DNA of 22,064 nucleotides from a virus: positions 1 through 22,064 of IMG/VR virus record IMGVR_UViG_3300025131_004465, one strand, 5' to 3'. Each line of letters starts with the position of its first letter. Position 1 is the stretch's first letter. A program made the translations under genes and the position numbers. Of this stretch, positions 19,121 to 22,064 are shown in pieces. Under the pieces are notes generated by a model. The model saw only the letters and a program-made list of their open reading frames with translations, ran no database searches and had not been told where the DNA came from.

Positions 19121-21160
19121 ATGACTTTAACAAAAATTATAGCCAATTTCGAGACAAGTCTTGCTACTAAAATATCAAGTACAGCAACTACTTTGTCATT
19201 AGCTACTAGTACCGATCCTGATGGTGGTACTCTTTCTGGTGTGTATATCCTTACTATAGACGAAGGAACTAACAGTATGGAACACGTAAGGGTAACTATG
19301 ACTGGTTCTTCGGGAGCTGTAGTAACTCGTGGCTTGTCTAAGGTAGACATGACCACCAATAAATCGGCTAATCAATTCGAGCATGATCGTGGTGCTAGTG
19401 TAAAGATTACAAATGCTAACTTGGTTAAACACCAAAGAGTATTTGCTGGTGTAGAAGAGACTGGATTTCAAGATTTTAAAATTGGTGATGGAACAGATCA
19501 AGATGGTGGTTTTGAATTTGCAACTGGAGGTACTACTAATCCACGTTTTCAATATGACAAATCATTAAACCAATTACAATTCAGACGTAGAAATGAAACT
19601 AGTTATTCAACTATACCGATTTCAATTAGAGGTTCTTATGCAAACTTTGCCGCTTTACCATCCTCTGGTAATAGTGCAGGTGATATTGCTACAACTTCTG
19701 ACGATGATAAACTTTATGTGTACGATGCAGACGGGGTTAGTTGGGTATTAGGTGGTAGTTCTTCTGGAGCAGGTACAATTTACAAAACTGAAAAATTAGG
19801 TAGTGAAGCTACTGGTGCAGATAATAGAACATTCGATCTATCTTCTGGTTCTTGGCCAGATAGTGACTTCTTGCAAGTGTTTCAGAATGGTCAATTAATG
19901 AGAGAGGGTGCAACCGAAGATTATACAGTTTCTGATTCAAATACAATATTATTTAATTATAATGTAGCTGATACTTCTCTAGTAACAATGTGGGTAGCTT
20001 CAATTGATTTTTACAATCCAGCTTTGACTGCCATTACTACTGATATTATTCCTGATTTGGATGATACAAGAGATTTAGGCTCTAGTTCAAAAACTTTTGC
20101 TGAATTACATATTAAAGATGCAGCTGCTTTGAATATGGCTACCGCAACTCCAACTGCTAGTAGGATTCCTATTGCTGATGGGACTGGTAAATTAGATAAC
20201 GATTGGGTTTCTACGAATGGTTCTTTTGGTGGCGATGGTTCAGATGGGGCTTTAGACACTACAAGCACCCCAGTAGCAATAAACTTGGGTAGTGCGGCTT
20301 ATGTAGTTAAGAATTATACATCAATCACTGTAGCGACAAACAATCTTACGTTTACTAACCCTCACGCAAATGGTACTAATATAGTTTTGAGGTCTCAGGG
20401 TGGGGTGACCATATCAGCCACCATAGACGCCTCAGGAATGGGTGCAGCTGGTGGAGCTGCAATTACCGCTGGTACTGACGGACACGGAAGTATTTCAGTA
20501 GCCGATGAGGGCGAAAGTGGGAGTAATTCCAGTGGTAATTCTGGCGGTAGTGGTGCTTCCGCGACAGTAGCACAGACTTATAGTTTAAATATTTACGGAA
20601 GATTTATTAAGGTTGGTCCTGGCGCTGGTGGCGGCGGCGGTGGTAACTCAACTGCTGGTACTGGGGGGGCTGGATCAAGAGGTGGAGGCGGATTGATAAT
20701 TGAATGTGGTGGAGCTTTAAATCTTACTGGTACAATAACAACAGCTGGTGTAGTTGGCGTAGTCGGTGGAACTTCAGCATCTGGCAAAGGTGGTGCTGGT
20801 GGCGGTGGCGGTGGCGCTGGTGGTGTTATGGCAATTATCTACAATTCTTTAACAGCAAATGCAGGCACTTTGACAGTCAGCGGTGGTGCTGGCGGTGGAG
20901 GCGGTGCAGGTGGCGCTAGTTCTGGTGATACTGGCGGCGGAGGCGGAGGCGCTGGTGGAGGCAATAGATACGCTGGTGGGGCTGGTGGAAACGGTGGTAG
21001 TGGAAATGGGGCAGGTGCTAGTGGTTCAGCTGGTAGTGGTACTGGTGGTGGAGCCGGTGGAGCAAATGGTGCAGGTGGCGCTGGCTCAGCTGGCGGCGGA
21101 GGCGGAGGCGGAGGTTCTGCTGGAGATAGTTATGTAATGCTTAATACTGAATTTTTCTAA
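19121..21160 (+). CDS. Tail fibre / adhesin with glycine-rich C-terminal domain
   Basis: The 679-residue product has an N-terminal virion-binding part (TKIIANFETSLATKISSTATTLSLATS), fibre-type modules such as FLQVFQNGQLMREGATEDYTV (about 250-270) and a DLDDTRDLGSSSKTFAELHIKDA segment typical of fibre shafts (about 312-335). From about residue 436 it becomes glycine-rich, with many stretches of GG/GGG mixed with A and S (for example GAGGGGGGNS, TGGGGGGAGGGN). It ends in YVMLNTEFF. Glycine-rich domains of this sort form polyglycine-II bundles in phage receptor-binding proteins such as the S16 adhesin. Probable role: host-surface recognition. It follows the nozzle gene by 14 bases. Confidence 0.7.
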   Translation: MTLTKIIANFETSLATKISSTATTLSLATSTDPDGGTLSGVYILTIDEGTNSMEHVRVTMTGSSGAVVTRGLSKVDMTTNKSANQFEHDRGASVKITNANLVKHQRVFAGVEETGFQDFKIGDGTDQDGGFEFATGGTTNPRFQYDKSLNQLQFRRRNETSYSTIPISIRGSYANFAALPSSGNSAGDIATTSDDDKLYVYDADGVSWVLGGSSSGAGTIYKTEKLGSEATGADNRTFDLSSGSWPDSDFLQVFQNGQLMREGATEDYTVSDSNTILFNYNVADTSLVTMWVASIDFYNPALTAITTDIIPDLDDTRDLGSSSKTFAELHIKDAAALNMATATPTASRIPIADGTGKLDNDWVSTNGSFGGDGSDGALDTTSTPVAINLGSAAYVVKNYTSITVATNNLTFTNPHANGTNIVLRSQGGVTISATIDASGMGAAGGAAITAGTDGHGSISVADEGESGSNSSGNSGGSGASATVAQTYSLNIYGRFIKVGPGAGGGGGGNSTAGTGGAGSRGGGGLIIECGGALNLTGTITTAGVVGVVGGTSASGKGGAGGGGGGAGGVMAIIYNSLTANAGTLTVSGGAGGGGGAGGASSGDTGGGGGGAGGGNRYAGGAGGNGGSGNGAGASGSAGSGTGGGAGGANGAGGAGSAGGGGGGGGSAGDSYVMLNTEFF

Positions 21161-21170
21161 ACAGTTCTTA

Positions 21171-21194
21171 ACCCTCATCTTCTGAGGTGGGGGT
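21171..21194 (+). terminator. Weak hairpin after the glycine-rich fibre gene
   Basis: CCTCA (21173-21177) pairs with TGAGG (21183-21187); a sixth pair (21172 with 21189) needs a bulge. ACCC and GGGGGT flanks may add further pairing. The stretch lies between the fibre stop and the next ATG, with a leader like that after the hairpin at 16611. It may be an attenuator or an mRNA-processing signal. Confidence 0.4.
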
Positions 21195-21220
21195 AATAGA
21201 AATATTTAACTAAAAAAAAT

Positions 21221-22064
21221 ATGGCAACAACAAAACTAGTATTAACAAATACAAACAACGTATCCGAAACAATATCTGCTACCGCAGGTGCTAATGTTAT
21301 TCCTCGTGCTGAAGCTGGTGGAACTTTGAATGATGGTTTTATAAATAGTTATATTACACCAATCAAAACAGCAAATGCAGGTGAAAATTTAGCAGGTGGT
21401 ACTTTACCTGAGCCAGTATACGTACCAGCGGCTGGTACTGTCTTTAAAGCAGATGCAAACGATAACACAAAATATAAATTTGTAGGTTTTGCAACATCAA
21501 CGGCAACTACAGGTAATCCTGTTTTTTTCCAAACCTTCGGTGTAGTGAATGGTTTTAGTGGACTTACCATAGGAAGTACATATTACGTTCAAGATACTGC
21601 TGGTACGATCGGAGTAACACCTGGAACTCAGGCAATTCCAGTTGGTAGAGCTGTAAGTGCAACTCAATTATTGATAGAGAAAAAACCGCTATACGCAACA
21701 GGAGTTGTAGCGGACTTATCTACAAGTGCAGCTGCGAATAATGATGTCACAGTGACTTGTGGGTTTAAACCGAGATTGATTGTATTGCACTACTTTATTC
21801 AAGGCCATAGTACCTCTGCTGGTACAGCTCAGTATTTAGGTGAAAAAGGAGTAGCACATTTTGAAGGAACAACTTTCAAATATAAATGTCAACAATGGCT
21901 AACCCCAGATAGTTCTGGTGATGGTTTGACTGGTGATAATGGTTATCCTGCTGATAATAATAATGTAGCTACATTATTAAATACGCCAAATTCAACTAGT
22001 GCTTTAGCAATCGGTGCTACTGGTTCTGGTGGTATACAGATAACAGTGACTGTTAATTCAATAT
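21221..22064 (+). CDS. Fibre-like virion protein, truncated by the window end
   Basis: The frame is open from ATG 21221 to the last base (281 codons), so the gene runs off the window. It begins MATTKLVLTNTNNVSETIS and contains VFKADANDNTKYKFVGFATS, then FGVVNGFSGLTIGSTYYVQDTAGTIGVTPGTQAIPVGRAVS. The G-F-S-G-L-T-x-G-S-x-Y-Y-V / T-P-G-T / V-G-x-A-x-S pattern is one I recognise from fibre or spike proteins in many environmental phages. The next part (NNDVTVTCGFKPRLIVLHYFIQ) is beta-rich and may be a second, receptor-binding domain. Location after the glycine-rich fibre gene supports a tail-associated role. Confidence 0.65.
   Translation, partial: MATTKLVLTNTNNVSETISATAGANVIPRAEAGGTLNDGFINSYITPIKTANAGENLAGGTLPEPVYVPAAGTVFKADANDNTKYKFVGFATSTATTGNPVFFQTFGVVNGFSGLTIGSTYYVQDTAGTIGVTPGTQAIPVGRAVSATQLLIEKKPLYATGVVADLSTSAAANNDVTVTCGFKPRLIVLHYFIQGHSTSAGTAQYLGEKGVAHFEGTTFKYKCQQWLTPDSSGDGLTGDNGYPADNNNVATLLNTPNSTSALAIGATGSGGIQITVTVNSI

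Noticed and set aside
20593-21137. Other frames open in the glycine-rich region
   Set aside because: They are by-products of GGN repeats (for example arrays of W/R or A/V/E) and carry no independent motif.
1-22064. Window as a closed circle joining the right-end and left-end genes
   Set aside because: The frame of the truncated right-end gene does not continue into the left-end PGBD frame (it is offset), so the two partial genes are not one gene joined at the ends.
1-22064. Alternative genetic code (TGA = Gly, as in some CPR bacteria)
   Set aside because: TGA serves as a stop in several genes, for example in the ATGA overlaps at 2630-2633 and 13530-13533, and the main genes need no read-through.

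Overview
This window looks like most of the genome of a small tailed double-stranded DNA phage, or a prophage of one. It has a leftward early/replication arm (about 576-9001), a rightward packaging and virion arm (about 9429 to the right end), and the tail of a rightward lysis cassette at the extreme left (1-448). I see no integrase, RNA polymerase, DNA polymerase or tape-measure gene inside it. A connector-sized protein is followed directly by a 617-residue tail-nozzle-like protein and then fibre proteins, which suggests a short-tailed (podovirus-like) particle; this is inference.

The DNA is clearly AT-rich. Almost no gene has a Shine-Dalgarno sequence: starts are typically preceded directly by short A/T runs (for example TTTTATATG, AAATTATATG). 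Yet three leftward promoters are near-perfect sigma70 sites (TTGACA/TTGACT, 17-18 bp, TATAAT/TACAAT). That argues against a Bacteroidota host, whose promoters differ. Together with the Patescibacteria-like style of the peptidoglycan-binding domain, it makes a Patescibacteria (CPR) host possible but unproven. In-frame TGA is used as a stop, so no TGA recoding is indicated.

Layout. 1-448: end of an endolysin or other cell-wall-binding protein, then a two-helix holin-like protein, ending at a bidirectional terminator (548-577). 576-4139, leftward: PD-(D/E)XK-like nuclease, HTH-like small protein, SF2 helicase, coiled-coil protein, two small proteins and an OB-fold/SSB-like protein, driven by a consensus promoter at 4201-4230. 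4202-7845, leftward: C5 cytosine methyltransferase, zinc-ribbon protein, CHC2 zinc-finger primase fragment and a DUF3987-like ATPase, driven by a promoter at 7987-8015 through a leader with a three-way-junction RNA. 7936-8361: intergenic region with an AT-rich core flanked by repeated TAGTTTCACC / GTTGATAAAACTA elements, a good candidate replication origin. 8315-9001, leftward: two zinc-ribbon proteins, a newly noted 45-residue ORF and a membrane protein, from a promoter at 9107-9135. 9136-9428: divergent control region with a DnaA box, a rightward promoter, an 11-codon ORF with the only good Shine-Dalgarno, a terminator, and a run of strong hairpins. 9429 to the end, rightward: a methyltransferase tail fragment, TerS, TerL, portal, three small proteins, a structured intergenic RNA, scaffold, major capsid protein with an inserted domain, connector, nozzle-like protein, a glycine-rich fibre/adhesin and a second fibre-like protein cut by the window end.

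How it fits together: the leftward arm supplies methylation, primase/ATPase, helicase, SSB-like and nuclease functions for replication and recombination; the rightward arm packages DNA and builds the particle. The densest unexplained content is non-coding: at least six strong RNA or DNA structures sit at the control points between these modules, and they are the best candidates for something undescribed. All functional calls rest on motifs seen by eye; no database search or folding program was run.
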